DNA of 64,000 bases, taken from Thermogemmata fonticola. Lineage in GTDB: Bacteria; Planctomycetota; Planctomycetia; Gemmatales; Gemmataceae. The notes beneath the pieces are model-generated. The model did no database searches, was not told the DNA's origin, and saw nothing but the letters and a program-made list of their open reading frames with translations. Positions 54,085 through 63,052 of this stretch are shown here, one piece after another; the stretch's first letter is position 1; every line of letters starts with the position of its first letter. The translations under genes were made by a program, and so were the position numbers. The DNA lies in contig NZ_JACEFB010000006.1 of assembly GCF_013694095.1 (NCBI RefSeq), positions 62,001 through 126,000 of the forward strand, given 5' to 3'.

Positions 54085-56201
54085 GGTTGCTCTCGCTGCA
54101 AGGCGCGGATCAGGTATTCGATTTGCTGCCGAGCTTCCTGGAAAGTGGCAGCTTTCCGAATAGCTTCCTGCCAGGGCTGATAGCCGGAGCGTTGCATGGC
54201 TAGCCGAAGCCAGTCTCGTGCCACCTGAGGCTGGAGGGGATATTTTCGGAGCAAGTCTTCCGTTTGTTGTTCCAGGAGTCGAGCCACGGCGGGAAGTTGA
54301 CGAGGATCCGCCCGCAAGGTGTCTCGCACCGCGGCTGCCGCTTGCTCGTGCTCCCCCAACTCTAGAAGGACGCGGATGCGAAGTCGGTGGGCTTCAGCGA
54401 TTTCCGGACGAATGGCCAGAAGCCGCTGCAAGTCTCCACGGGCCAGGCGCCAATCCCGGCGCTCCACCGCGCGCTGGCTGCGTTGCAGGAGCAGATCGCT
54501 GTCGAACGGTCCCTGTTCGATGGCCGTATGCCATTCTGCTTCCAGGGCCTCGCCCTCAAGTAATTGCAATCGCCATTTCCGGGCGGGCAAGCAGGTCGGG
54601 TCCCAGCGGATAGCCAGGGCAAGGTCCTCCAGAGCCGCCTGTTTCTGGCCGTTGCGCATCTTTTCTTCTGCTCGAATGAGCAGACCTCGTGCGACCGCTT
54701 GCATGATATGACTAAGCCGTTGCGCGACCCGGAAACATAAGGCTTCCCCACTATCGGGGCCGCGGCCATCCACTCCTAGCACATTGAGGAAGTGGCGAAC
54801 TTCCTCCGCCCGCAAGATGTAAGCCGCCTGAGCAGGACCCTCTCGTTCCAACCACACACCGACTAACTCAGCCCGATCGTTGACCACTGGTCCGCCGGGG
54901 CAGGCCGCATGAGAAGGGAGTTGCCCAATGAGCAGTCGCACAGGGGGTTGACTCTCGGCGAGGGATGACAAACCTCGTTGTCGAACGATTCCTTGAGCGT
55001 AGACCCATGCGAATTCCACTCCTGCCGGGTGATTCATGGCGTGTATTGCTTCTCCCACACGAGGGGGTTGGGAAGCTAGAGTCAAAGGTTGCATGTGGGC
55101 AAAAGGAGCCGACAATCGCAACACCGTGATTTGCCGCACGGGGTCGGAGGCCACGATAGTCGCCCAGCGCCACAGATTGCGATGATGTAAGTCCAAATTG
55201 TCTTGATAACTATGCCGCTGCTGTTGGCATCTGCCATTCACGAAGAGAGGAGCGGCTACTCCCACTGCTTCTCCAACCCGTGTTCCCACAGCCGCAACAG
55301 TAACAACGTGACGAGTATCTACGAGGAATCCTGCGAATGGTCGATTCGCCGAGGCTGGTCGAACCCAAACAGTGGCCTGAATAAGCCGATCGATGGGGTG
55401 CTGGAAAGCGGCCCTTGGAAACGAGTGGGCTGGACGGACATCGCCACGCAAAAAGCGTTCAATATCCTCCGCGGAGACGACGAGAGCAGCAGGAGCGGCG
55501 ACCCGGCGCACGGCCACACCTAAACCCGCCAACTCTCCCCGTACGTCGAACACAGGACCGCCACTGTCTCCTTCCTCGATAGGCAATTGAACAAGCAGCA
55601 GATGAGCGGCGGTAGCCACCTTCCGGCCCCCCGCAAAGTAACCCTCCTGGACGTAACCATAGGCTCGAACTCTGCCGGCACTTCTATTCCATAAGGTGGG
55701 CAGGTCAGCGCGATGACCAATCAGAGTCAGTAGTTCGCCAAGAGCGGGAGTGCGGTTGACCCATCGCGCGGCAGTTGAGGACGCTGGCAAGTCTTCCAAT
55801 TCGATCAGGGCGACGTCCAACTCCTCAGACACCCGAAGCACGCGACCGGCGACCCAATGCCGGCTCTGCCGTAGGGATTCACGCCGGCGTAGATAAGCGA
55901 GTCGATCCGCTTGTTCGCTGAGAGTTGGATCATCGGGAAAAACAACCTCGACTTGCTTTTGTTCCCCCACCACGTGGCGTGCTGTGATCAGCCATCGTCG
56001 CTTTCCGTCAATGAGTACGCCAGCTCCACTCGTATGGCCCGCTCGTATCCATGCACAAGCGGACAGAGGAAGGTCCGAAACCCTCGATGGTGCTGAACCA
56101 GGATTTGGATACGGGAATGAAGGGGAGAAACACGTCAAAGTTCCTCCCGCTACGCTCAGTAGGATGACTATCCACACTATTCCCACGATCGTTCGGTACA
56201 T
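54081..56201 (-). CDS. Tandem trypsin-like protein: active protease domain, dead protease domain, TPR region
   Basis: 706 aa. A signal anchor (IVGIVWIVILLSVAGGTLT) precedes domain one (about 50-250) with TARHVVG (His), ELDVALIEL (Asp) and EEGDSGGPVFD (Ser), an intact triad. Domain two (about 265-470) has VDTRHVVTVAAVG in place of the His motif and HAACPGGPVVND in place of GDSGGP, so the Ser is lost. The last 230 residues are TPR-like (EKMRNGQKQAALEDLALAIRWDP). It is likely an exported or membrane-tethered protease with a binding pseudo-domain. Upstream of, and coupled to, the amino-acid oxidase gene. Confidence 0.83.
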   Translation of the reverse strand: MYRTIVGIVWIVILLSVAGGTLTCFSPSFPYPNPGSAPSRVSDLPLSACAWIRAGHTSGAGVLIDGKRRWLITARHVVGEQKQVEVVFPDDPTLSEQADRLAYLRRRESLRQSRHWVAGRVLRVSEELDVALIELEDLPASSTAARWVNRTPALGELLTLIGHRADLPTLWNRSAGRVRAYGYVQEGYFAGGRKVATAAHLLLVQLPIEEGDSGGPVFDVRGELAGLGVAVRRVAAPAALVVSAEDIERFLRGDVRPAHSFPRAAFQHPIDRLIQATVWVRPASANRPFAGFLVDTRHVVTVAAVGTRVGEAVGVAAPLFVNGRCQQQRHSYQDNLDLHHRNLWRWATIVASDPVRQITVLRLSAPFAHMQPLTLASQPPRVGEAIHAMNHPAGVEFAWVYAQGIVRQRGLSSLAESQPPVRLLIGQLPSHAACPGGPVVNDRAELVGVWLEREGPAQAAYILRAEEVRHFLNVLGVDGRGPDSGEALCFRVAQRLSHIMQAVARGLLIRAEEKMRNGQKQAALEDLALAIRWDPTCLPARKWRLQLLEGEALEAEWHTAIEQGPFDSDLLLQRSQRAVERRDWRLARGDLQRLLAIRPEIAEAHRLRIRVLLELGEHEQAAAAVRDTLRADPRQLPAVARLLEQQTEDLLRKYPLQPQVARDWLRLAMQRSGYQPWQEAIRKAATFQEARQQIEYLIRALQREQP

Positions 56202-56318
56202 CGAAACAGCCTCTTGACCATACCCGTTCCATCTTCTCCCAAGTCACATGCATGCTCGTTTTTTCTTTATCCTTCACTTCTGGGGGGATGGCGGATGCAA
56301 AACTCCGGTAATTTCCAG

Positions 56319-56346
56319 TTGAGGATTGTTTTTCCCGTGGTATAGT
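56319..56346 (+). promoter_or_regulatory. Candidate promoter of the DUF1501 gene
   Basis: TTGAGG (56319-56324) and TATAGT (56341-56346) with a 16-nt spacer, about 107 nt upstream of the start codon. Reasonable sigma-70 fit. The leader would carry no strong Shine-Dalgarno beyond GAAGGAGC near 56440. Confidence 0.35.
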
Positions 56347-56452
56347 AACTTCACCCCACCCCAGTGTACGGAGGAAGAGTCATCCCAGGAATGCGGGTTA
56401 TGCTTTTCCTCCTCCCGCCGTATTAGCGCCTCACTGTGAAGGAGCTTGAATC

Positions 56453-57778
56453 ATGCTAACGATCCTCGGACCCAAATCTCGTTACTGTGATGGAGTGAGC
56501 CGCCGGAACTTTTTGCAGATCGGCACTCTGGCGTTAGGCGGGTTGACACTGGCGGATTTGTATCGCGCGGAGGCCGTCAGTGGTCGGCGATCGCACAAAG
56601 CTGTGATTATGATTTATCTCACGGGAGGATTGGCACACCAGGATACTTTCGATCTAAAGCCTCAGGCTCCGCCGGAAGTGCGCGGTGAATTCCGTCCCAT
56701 TGCCACCAAAGTTCCGGGGATTCAAATCTGTGAGCATCTACCGCTACTGGCCCGCTGTATGGACAAGTTCATCATCGTCCGCTCCCTGGTGGGTCAGAGG
56801 GATGAACATAGTAGCTGGCAAAGCTACACGGGGACGACAATGGATGTGGCACGACGGGAGCATCGGCCGCATTTCGGCAGCGTCGTGGTTCGCTTACAAG
56901 GAGCGACTGACCCCGTGATCCCGCCTTTCGTCGATTTGTCTCCGACGATGCAGCATAAGCCGTACAACTCCCCCGGTCCAGCTTTGCTGGGACGCGCAGC
57001 GGCAGCGGTCAAGGTGGACGGTGAGGAAGTCCGCCTTATGAAGGACCTCACCATGACAGTGGAACAACTCCAGGATCGCCGTGCGTTGCTAGCCCGCATT
57101 GATGCTTTCCGCACAGCCCAAGAGCGGACAGGGGGATTGCCCGTTGATACTTATCACGAGCGGGCGTTCGATGTGCTGACATCGCCGAAATTGGTGCAAG
57201 CCCTTGATGTCAGCCGGGAACCCCTGCATGTACGGGAACGCTATGGCAAAGGATCGCCCCGCCATCTAGGAGACGGCGGACCCATGTGGAACGAGCAATT
57301 GCTCATGGCCCGGCGGTTGGTGGAAGCCGGATGCCGAGTGGTTACCGTGGCCTATGGTTTCTGGGACACACATGGTGGCAACTTCCGCTATCTCAAGCAG
57401 CATCTGCCCTTATTCGACCGCGGTATTTCCGCCCTGATCGAAGACATATATGCCCGTGGATTGGACCGGGATGTGACGATCTGCGTTTCGACCGAGTTTG
57501 GCCGAACGCCCAAGATCAACAAGGATGCCGGCCGCGACCATTGGGCCAGAGTGAACTGCGCATTGCTGGCGGGGGGTGGTATGCGCACGGGTCAAGTGAT
57601 TGGCAGCACCGACAGTGCCGCTGCTGAAGCGAAAGACGATCCGATTCCCTACCCCAACATTCTTGCCACCATTTATCGGAACTTGGGCATTGATCCGCAC
57701 GGCATGGTCTATGATGTCAGCAACCGGCCTACCCCGATTTTGCCGAGTGTTTATGCACCAATCGAGAAGGTGTATTGA
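56453..57778 (+). CDS. DUF1501 domain protein, Tat-type signal
   Basis: 441 aa, sulfatase-like alkaline phosphatase superfamily branch abundant in planctomycetes. The N-terminus CDGVSRRNFLQIGTLALGGLTLADLY has the RRNFLQIG twin-arginine motif. Family blocks: AVIMIYLTGGLAHQDTFDLKPQAPPEVRGEF, EHLPLLARCMDKFIIVRSL, LMARRLVEAGCRVVTVAYGFWDTHGGNF, STEFGRTPKINKDAGRDHW. The metal-type residues (Asp/His) are present. Function unknown. It stands alone, divergent from the protease gene. Confidence 0.9.
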   Translation: MLTILGPKSRYCDGVSRRNFLQIGTLALGGLTLADLYRAEAVSGRRSHKAVIMIYLTGGLAHQDTFDLKPQAPPEVRGEFRPIATKVPGIQICEHLPLLARCMDKFIIVRSLVGQRDEHSSWQSYTGTTMDVARREHRPHFGSVVVRLQGATDPVIPPFVDLSPTMQHKPYNSPGPALLGRAAAAVKVDGEEVRLMKDLTMTVEQLQDRRALLARIDAFRTAQERTGGLPVDTYHERAFDVLTSPKLVQALDVSREPLHVRERYGKGSPRHLGDGGPMWNEQLLMARRLVEAGCRVVTVAYGFWDTHGGNFRYLKQHLPLFDRGISALIEDIYARGLDRDVTICVSTEFGRTPKINKDAGRDHWARVNCALLAGGGMRTGQVIGSTDSAAAEAKDDPIPYPNILATIYRNLGIDPHGMVYDVSNRPTPILPSVYAPIEKVY

Positions 57779-57971
57779 GCAATTCCCGCTCCAAAACGGA
57801 CTGCGTCCCAGGAGGCAGGTACGACTCGGCGACAATTTCTTGGGGCTGGCCGCTTAGAAAGCGCTAGGATCGTAGTGAACCGGGACATCGATCATATTTG
57901 CCCTGGGAAAGTGCCTTCCGCCCAAACCCAGGTCAGGGAGACTTGGGTTGAACCTGCGGGGGCATAAGTTT

Positions 57972-58778
57972 TCACCGGAAAGAGTGTTGGGGAGTAGGGA
58001 AAGCCCCACTACGGACATCATGGCAGAAAGTTTCGATCGCGGCTTTGATCGTGTTACCCAAGTCGGCATAGCGTTTGACGAATTTGGGTTGAAAATCAGG
58101 GTACAATCCCAGCAAATCGTGGAAGACGAGGACCTGGCCATCGCATTGGGATCCTGCTCCGATGCCAATCGTTGGGACAGGAATAGCGGCTGTGATTTCA
58201 GCAGCGAGAGCGGCGGGGATACTTTCCAGAACGACGGCAAAGACGCCTGCCTCAACGATGGCTTGAGCATCCGCTAAGAGTGCGTCCCGATCACGCTGGA
58301 CGCGAAAGCCCCCCAACTGATGGACGGACTGCGGTGTCAGCCCCACATGACCCATCACAGGAATACCGGCTTGCACACAGGCGCGGATCATAGGTGCTGT
58401 GCGGACGCCGCCTTCCAGCTTCACAGCCTGAGCACCGCTGGACTTGAGGAGTTTGCCGGCACTTCGCACGGCTTGGGCTGGGCTGATCTGATAGCTGAGA
58501 AAGGGAAGATCAGCGATGACCAATGCTTGACGAACCCCCCGCATCACACAGCGAGTATGATAAATCATCTGCCCGAGAGTAACGGGTAGCGCCGTGGAGT
58601 GGCCTTGCACCACCATGCCCAATGAGTCGCCCACTAAAATGGCGTCTACCCCTGCCGCATCGCACCAGTAGGCGGAGGTATAATCATAAGCCGTGACGAC
58701 TACTAGTTTACGCCCTTGTCCTTTGGCTGCGCGGAAGTCCGGAACGGTGACTGGACGAGAGGTAAGAGGGGAACTCAT
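57972..58778 (-). CDS. panB: 3-methyl-2-oxobutanoate hydroxymethyltransferase
   Basis: 268-aa TIM-barrel enzyme, first committed step of pantothenate (CoA) synthesis. KLVVVTAYDYTSAYWCDAAGVDAILVGDSLGMVVQGHSTALPVTLGQMIYHTRCVMRG, FLSYQISPAQAVRSAGKLLKSSGAQAVKLEGG, PVMGHVGLTPQSVHQLGGF and TIGIGAGSQCDGQVLVFHDLLGL are diagnostic. Active-site Glu and metal-binding Asp residues look intact. Divergent from the DCC protein gene. Confidence 0.95.
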   Translation of the reverse strand: MSSPLTSRPVTVPDFRAAKGQGRKLVVVTAYDYTSAYWCDAAGVDAILVGDSLGMVVQGHSTALPVTLGQMIYHTRCVMRGVRQALVIADLPFLSYQISPAQAVRSAGKLLKSSGAQAVKLEGGVRTAPMIRACVQAGIPVMGHVGLTPQSVHQLGGFRVQRDRDALLADAQAIVEAGVFAVVLESIPAALAAEITAAIPVPTIGIGAGSQCDGQVLVFHDLLGLYPDFQPKFVKRYADLGNTIKAAIETFCHDVRSGAFPTPQHSFR

Positions 58779-58911
58779 AGCAGTCCGGGCCTCGAAAATG
58801 GAAATAACTTGTTGTCATTGTACCGATTCATGGGAGAAGCGAGGCAGAGTGGGAGCATGTGATAGAATACCATAGGAACAAAATGACCAATCACCGCAGC
58901 GAGCCACCGTT

Positions 58912-59388
58912 ATGGCTTCCTCTCTTGTTACCCGATCAGAGACTCGGATAGAGGCAGACGAAGGCCGATCTCATGATCCTGCGGCGCGGCGTGCTATCGT
59001 CCTGTACGATGGCCAATGTCCCCTTTGCCGGGCGACGGTCCGGTTGTTGCAGCGTCTCGACTGGTTACGACAGCTACACTTTCAGGATTGCCGCCGGGTA
59101 GATGAATGGCCGCCTGCCCCTGTGCCTCTCTCCCTCGATCGCCTCCTCGAAGAGATGCATGTGATTACTCCGGATCGACGGCGTGTTTATGCGGGATACC
59201 GTGCCTTTCGTTGGATCGCCTGGCGACTGCCCTTGCTCATACCTTGGGCGCCGTGGCTATACCTTCCCGGTGTCCCCTGGGTAGGTCAGCGCCTGTATCG
59301 ATGGGTGGCTCGACATCGTTACCAACTCGTTCCTTGCCATAACGGGATGTGCCAAGTGGTTCCCCCTCAATCATCACCTCCATCCTGA
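58912..59388 (+). CDS. DCC-family thiol-disulfide oxidoreductase-like protein (DUF393)
   Basis: 158 aa. IVLYDGQCPLCRATVRLLQRLDWLRQLHFQDCR shows the DGxCPLC motif defining the family, then YAGYRAFRWIAWRLPLLIPWAPWLYLPGVPWVGQRLYRWVARHRYQ. The Trp- and Pro-rich middle looks membrane-associated. The biochemical role of DCC proteins is not well known. The gene starts with ATG 58912 and is preceded by a divergent promoter region shared with panB. Confidence 0.88.
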   Translation: MASSLVTRSETRIEADEGRSHDPAARRAIVLYDGQCPLCRATVRLLQRLDWLRQLHFQDCRRVDEWPPAPVPLSLDRLLEEMHVITPDRRRVYAGYRAFRWIAWRLPLLIPWAPWLYLPGVPWVGQRLYRWVARHRYQLVPCHNGMCQVVPPQSSPPS

Positions 59389-59556
59389 GTGGATGTTTGC
59401 TATTCACGACCTGTGGAGAGTAAGCTGGTTATAGGTTGGTATAGGGGTTTGGTTAGGCTACCCTGCAAATAGGAAGGGAAAAGTCTCCAATGGAGTCAGT
59501 TGATCTTTGAGAAGGCGGACACATGGCAGAGCTGGAGTTGCTGGGGAGCCAGAAAC

Positions 59557-60894
59557 ATGTCAGAGCCGGAGGATACAAGGGGAGGGCAAGCGGGGGATCA
59601 AGGCAAATTTGCGTGGCGGGCCTTTTTTCAGCAGACGACACGACCGTTGTTCGTGCTCGGCTCCTCGCGGCGCATCCGTTTTGTGAATGCAGCATGGGAA
59701 GAGCTGACGGGCCAGAAGGCAGAAGCAGTCCGCGGTTTGGTATGTAGCCGCCGGCGACATAGTACAGCTCTGGCCGCAGCTTTGGCCCCGACTCCTGAAG
59801 CTTTAGCAGGTCGGCCAGACCGTGTCCGCCGTCCGGCTCCCCACGCTCGACCGGGCACGCAATGGTGGGACATTCATTTTCTGCCCCTCCCTTCTGCCCA
59901 GGGCCTCTACGGCTGGCTGGGGTCCATTGAGGTCATCGGGGAAAAAGCAACGGGAGCAACCCGCAAACTTCCGGCTTTCCTGGCTGAGATCCGAGCGCGG
60001 CACGCTGACGCCTTCCGTTGGGAGGGACTGGAGGGAGACGAAACACGCCTCCAGCTTTGGGTGTCGCAATTGCGGCATGCCGCGGCAGTCGAGGCTCCGT
60101 TGTGGCTGGTGGGACCGGCGGGGAGCGGAAAGGAAACCACCGCTCGGATCGTCCATTCCTACAGCCCTCGGCGTTTGGCTGCATTTGTGGCTCTAGACTG
60201 TGCGGGCTTGCAACCTTACTTGGTGGAAGCTCTCCTGTTCGCTCCTGGAAATGTCCTAGAGGGAGGACACGCTGGGACGATTTACCTGAAATCCCCTCAG
60301 TTATTGCCCCGCGATTTACAGCAACAGATTGCTGAACTGGCCCAGAATCTCGCGGGGTCTGTCCGTTGGATGGTCGGCACTGACCGTCCTGCCCTGGAGC
60401 TTACAACCGCAGGACTAATTCTGCCGGAACTGGCAACCACCCTAGCTATACTCGAAATCCATATTCCCCCACTCTCGGTTCGCTGGCCTTGCTTGAGCCA
60501 TTGGCTGCAAAGCTGGTGTGCACGCTCTCATGTGAGTGAGGAAGTGGTGGAACTGTTGCAGGCGTGGCCTTGGCAGCGCGGATTGCGGGAATTACGTCAG
60601 GTCCTTGAGCAAGCGCATCTCCGCGCGCAAGACCAACCTCTTCAACGAGAGCATCTTCCTTTAGCTTTGCGCTTGCATGCTGAACATGCTCCCGTTGTCC
60701 AGCAGCCGATTCCCTTGCCCTCCTTGGATACGATCCTGCAAGCTGTTGAGAGACAGTTGATTGAATTGGCATTGCGCCAATGCCGCTACAATCAGACCGC
60801 GGCTGCGGAACGCTTGGGCATTCCCCGCAATCGCCTCCTGCGGCGGATCGAAGCCCTAGGCTTATCAGTGCCGCCTGAGACTCCGAAGTCATAG
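59557..60894 (+). CDS. Degenerate bacterial enhancer-binding-like protein (PAS - AAA - Fis HTH)
   Basis: 445 aa. A PAS-like region (30-130: LFVLGSSRRIRFVNAAWEELTG) precedes an AAA+ domain with Walker A GPAGSGKE (186-193), then FVALDCAGLQPYLVEALLFAPGNVL. The L1 loop that carries GAFTGA in sigma-54 activators is missing, and Walker B (GTLFLDEI) reads GTIYLKSPQ. The C-terminus ends with a Fis-type HTH (LIELALRQCRYNQTAAAERLGIPRNRLLRRI). ATP hydrolysis and sigma-54 contact are thus unlikely; it may bind DNA and act on another polymerase. It is the first of a three-gene set with a pseudo-receiver and a ferredoxin. Confidence 0.85.
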   Translation: MSEPEDTRGGQAGDQGKFAWRAFFQQTTRPLFVLGSSRRIRFVNAAWEELTGQKAEAVRGLVCSRRRHSTALAAALAPTPEALAGRPDRVRRPAPHARPGTQWWDIHFLPLPSAQGLYGWLGSIEVIGEKATGATRKLPAFLAEIRARHADAFRWEGLEGDETRLQLWVSQLRHAAAVEAPLWLVGPAGSGKETTARIVHSYSPRRLAAFVALDCAGLQPYLVEALLFAPGNVLEGGHAGTIYLKSPQLLPRDLQQQIAELAQNLAGSVRWMVGTDRPALELTTAGLILPELATTLAILEIHIPPLSVRWPCLSHWLQSWCARSHVSEEVVELLQAWPWQRGLRELRQVLEQAHLRAQDQPLQREHLPLALRLHAEHAPVVQQPIPLPSLDTILQAVERQLIELALRQCRYNQTAAAERLGIPRNRLLRRIEALGLSVPPETPKS

Positions 60895-61007
60895 TTATTG
60901 TTATTTCGGGGCGGCAGGATACTCCCTTGTACGATGTGGAATCCCAGATGATGCGGACAGGGTAACAGCCGAACGAATACGGGCCTTCGAGGGGAGGCTT
61001 GGCTATC

Positions 61008-61544
61008 ATGCGTCTGCCTCGGATCATGGTGTGGGAATCAGATGGCTGGATGGCCCGGCAACTGCGCGAACTGGCCGCAGAGAACCGCTGGTTGCTTCGT
61101 TCCGTTCGTTCTGCCCGACGGTTACGCCAGGTATTGAATGCCGGCGGAGTTTGCGGTGTGTGCTTGCTCCAATTCGAGCCATGGTCGGAACGACGTGAAC
61201 CGATCGAACTATTGGCCGAGATGCACCTTCGTTGGCCGGATGTGGCGGTGGTCGCTGTGTCGGATGTCAAGCTTCCGGAAGCTGAACGCGCCGCCTGGAC
61301 AGCCGCCTTGTTCGATTTGGGAGCACGCTATGTCCTCTTTCCACCGCTGACAAAGCCAGTCTTGGAGGATGTGGTCAGTGGACTGATGCTGGCTACCCTA
61401 CGGCGCGTGATCGGAGAGGAGGAAGCGTCCCAAATAACCCGACCGGCCCGTTCCGAACTAGTAGCTCAAGATCGTTCAGCAATTGTACCGTCGCCGAAGA
61501 AAAACGAAATCATCGATCTGGCCCAGGAAGAGGATGAGGTATGA
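61008..61544 (+). CDS. Pseudo-receiver (response-regulator-like) protein
   Basis: 178 aa. The first 125 residues follow the CheY fold: RIMVWESDGWMARQLRELA, VCGVCLLQFEPW, PDVAVVAVSDVKLP and GARYVLFPPLTKPVLEDVV. At the phospho-acceptor position there is Gln55 instead of Asp, and the conserved Lys after the last strand is Pro112; phosphorylation is therefore not expected. The C-terminal 50 residues are acidic and mobile. ATG 61008 has GGGGAGG 10 nt upstream. The stop overlaps the ferredoxin start by 4 nt. Confidence 0.82.
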   Translation: MRLPRIMVWESDGWMARQLRELAAENRWLLRSVRSARRLRQVLNAGGVCGVCLLQFEPWSERREPIELLAEMHLRWPDVAVVAVSDVKLPEAERAAWTAALFDLGARYVLFPPLTKPVLEDVVSGLMLATLRRVIGEEEASQITRPARSELVAQDRSAIVPSPKKNEIIDLAQEEDEV

Positions 61545-61774
61545 CTCCTCACCTGATCCCGGCGTGGGAGTTGCCTGTGTTGGATCTCCGGCGGTGTAAC
61601 GCGTGTGGCTTGTGCGTGATAGTCTGCCCCACTCAATGCCTGCGCGGCAGTCGCCTAGGACCGTGGTTGATCCGACCGCTGGATTGTCTCGCCTGCGCAG
61701 CCTGCGTTGTAGTGTGTCCGAAGAATGCTCTGCAAATGGTTAATCTCTCTGATGTCGAGGAACCTTTACCTTAG
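61541..61774 (+). CDS. 2x[4Fe-4S] ferredoxin-like protein
   Basis: 77 aa. Two clusters are supported: C19-xx-C22-xx-C25-xxx-C29-P and C49-xx-C52-xx-C55-xxx-C59-P, the clostridial-type ferredoxin pattern. An extra Cys33 lies between. The start codon overlaps the pseudo-receiver stop (ATGA), a sign of translational coupling. It is the third gene of the set with the AAA-like and receiver-like genes; whether it reports redox state to them or serves as a general electron carrier is unknown. Confidence 0.9.
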   Translation: MTPHLIPAWELPVLDLRRCNACGLCVIVCPTQCLRGSRLGPWLIRPLDCLACAACVVVCPKNALQMVNLSDVEEPLP

Positions 61775-61957
61775 AGATGAGACCAGCGGAAACCACTTTT
61801 TTCCATCCTTGGCCGACTGGCAGAACCGGCGAGTTTTTTCTATCCTGCACCATTGCCATCTGAGGGAACAGCGGCTAGTTCCATCCTTGCCTTGCATTGC
61901 TGGAGTGGTTCTGCCCCCCGTATACCTTCTCTATCCCTAGATTTACGAGGTTATGCC

Positions 61958-62890
61958 ATGCGTACACACCGTGGGTTCACCGGCCTGATTCTGGCTGGAT
62001 TGGTGCTGGGTTGGGCTGTTATCTTCGGCTCCACCACCTTGACAGCGCAGGGTTCCCCCAGCTTCACCCCTCAGGACAAAAAACAAGAGGGCAAGACAGG
62101 CGATAAGAAAACGGAAGTAAAGAAGGTCAAATCGAAAATCATCGTCAAGGTGCCCGATGAGGATGCTGAACTGAAGATCGAAGGAAAATTGACCAAACCG
62201 ACAGGATTGGTCCGCGAGTTTGTAACGCCAGAAATTGAGGAAGGCAAAGCGTATATCTACGAGTTTACAGTCATCTGGCGGCCCAATAACTACACAGAGC
62301 TGACCCGCACGAAGGTGGTCAATTTTAAGGGTGGGGACCTCATTCAGGTGGATTTGAGCAAGCCGGATCCCAACAATCCGGATAAAGCCAAAGTGCGTTG
62401 GGTTCCTACACCCGATGACATTGTGGCAGAGATGGTCAAACTCGCGGGGGTTAAGAAGGGAGACGTTGTGTATGAGCCAGGGCCAGGGGATGGGCGCGTT
62501 CTCATCGCCTGTGTCAAGAGCGGTGCCGATAAGGCCGTTGGCATTGAATTGGATCCGAAAAAGGCCGAGGAAGCGCGAGCCAATGCCAAAAAGGCAGGTG
62601 TAGAAGACAAAGTGGAAATCCGTGTCGGCGATGCCCTGCAAGTCAAAGACTACGGCAATGCCACGGTCATCATGTTGTATATGGGCGATGAGTTCAATAA
62701 TCTGTTACGCCCCCTCTTGGAAAAACAACTCAAGCCGGGCACGCGGATTGTTTCCCACCGCTTTACGATGGGAGATTGGAAACCGGATAAGACCATCACT
62801 GTCATGGGACAGGATGGCGATGAGTATGTCCTTCACCTATGGATCGTCAAGAAACCGCAAGAAACGCCTCCTCCCGAAAACAAAAAATAG
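61958..62890 (+). CDS. Secreted TIGR03000-domain protein fused to a SAM-dependent methyltransferase-like domain
   Basis: 310 aa. Signal peptide (GFTGLILAGLVLGWAVIFGSTTLTA), Lys/Glu-rich linker, a TIGR03000-like beta domain (58-135: KIIVKVPDEDAELKIEGKLTKPTG), then a Rossmann methyltransferase domain: DVVYEPGPGDGRVLIACVKSGADKAVGIELDPKKAEEARAN with the E-PGPGDGR motif at 173-180 and Glu197, and VGDALQV. The C-terminus VSHRFTMGDWKPDKTITV fits class I enzymes of uncharacterised type. A methyltransferase needs SAM, which is cytoplasmic, so export poses a puzzle. Start ATG 61958 has GAGG 7 nt before it. Confidence 0.8.
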   Translation: MRTHRGFTGLILAGLVLGWAVIFGSTTLTAQGSPSFTPQDKKQEGKTGDKKTEVKKVKSKIIVKVPDEDAELKIEGKLTKPTGLVREFVTPEIEEGKAYIYEFTVIWRPNNYTELTRTKVVNFKGGDLIQVDLSKPDPNNPDKAKVRWVPTPDDIVAEMVKLAGVKKGDVVYEPGPGDGRVLIACVKSGADKAVGIELDPKKAEEARANAKKAGVEDKVEIRVGDALQVKDYGNATVIMLYMGDEFNNLLRPLLEKQLKPGTRIVSHRFTMGDWKPDKTITVMGQDGDEYVLHLWIVKKPQETPPPENKK

Positions 62891-63003
62891 TAGCCAGGCG
62901 TATAAAAAGCCCCATCTCCCCCACAAGGGCGGGTTGGTGAAAGTTTTGCTGGGATCTGGCAATAACTCTCCCTGGACGACACTGCTCCAAATCTGAGAGC
63001 TGG

Positions 63004-63009
63004 TATAAT
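63004..63009 (+). promoter_or_regulatory. Extended -10 promoter candidate of the RNase R gene
   Basis: TGGTATAAT is a perfect extended -10 element (TGn-TATAAT). No good -35 lies 16-18 nt upstream, consistent with an extended -10 promoter. It is 100 nt upstream of the RNase R start codon. Confidence 0.4.
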
Positions 63010-63017
63010 AGGTGGCA

Positions 63018-63052
63018 GGGGGGAGCGAGGAGCTTCCCCCGTGCTGTTTTTT
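63018..63052 (+). terminator. Terminator-like hairpin before the RNase R gene
   Basis: GGGGGAGC / GC-T-TCCCCC stem around GAGGA, with a run of six T at 63047-63052 six nt after it. It could end transcripts of the methyltransferase gene or act as an attenuator in the RNase R leader, since a promoter-like TATAAT lies just upstream. Confidence 0.4.

Noticed and set aside
59557-60894. Calling the AAA-like protein a sigma-54 activator
   Set aside because: GAFTGA is absent and Walker B is changed, so only a general enhancer-binding-like relation is supportable.
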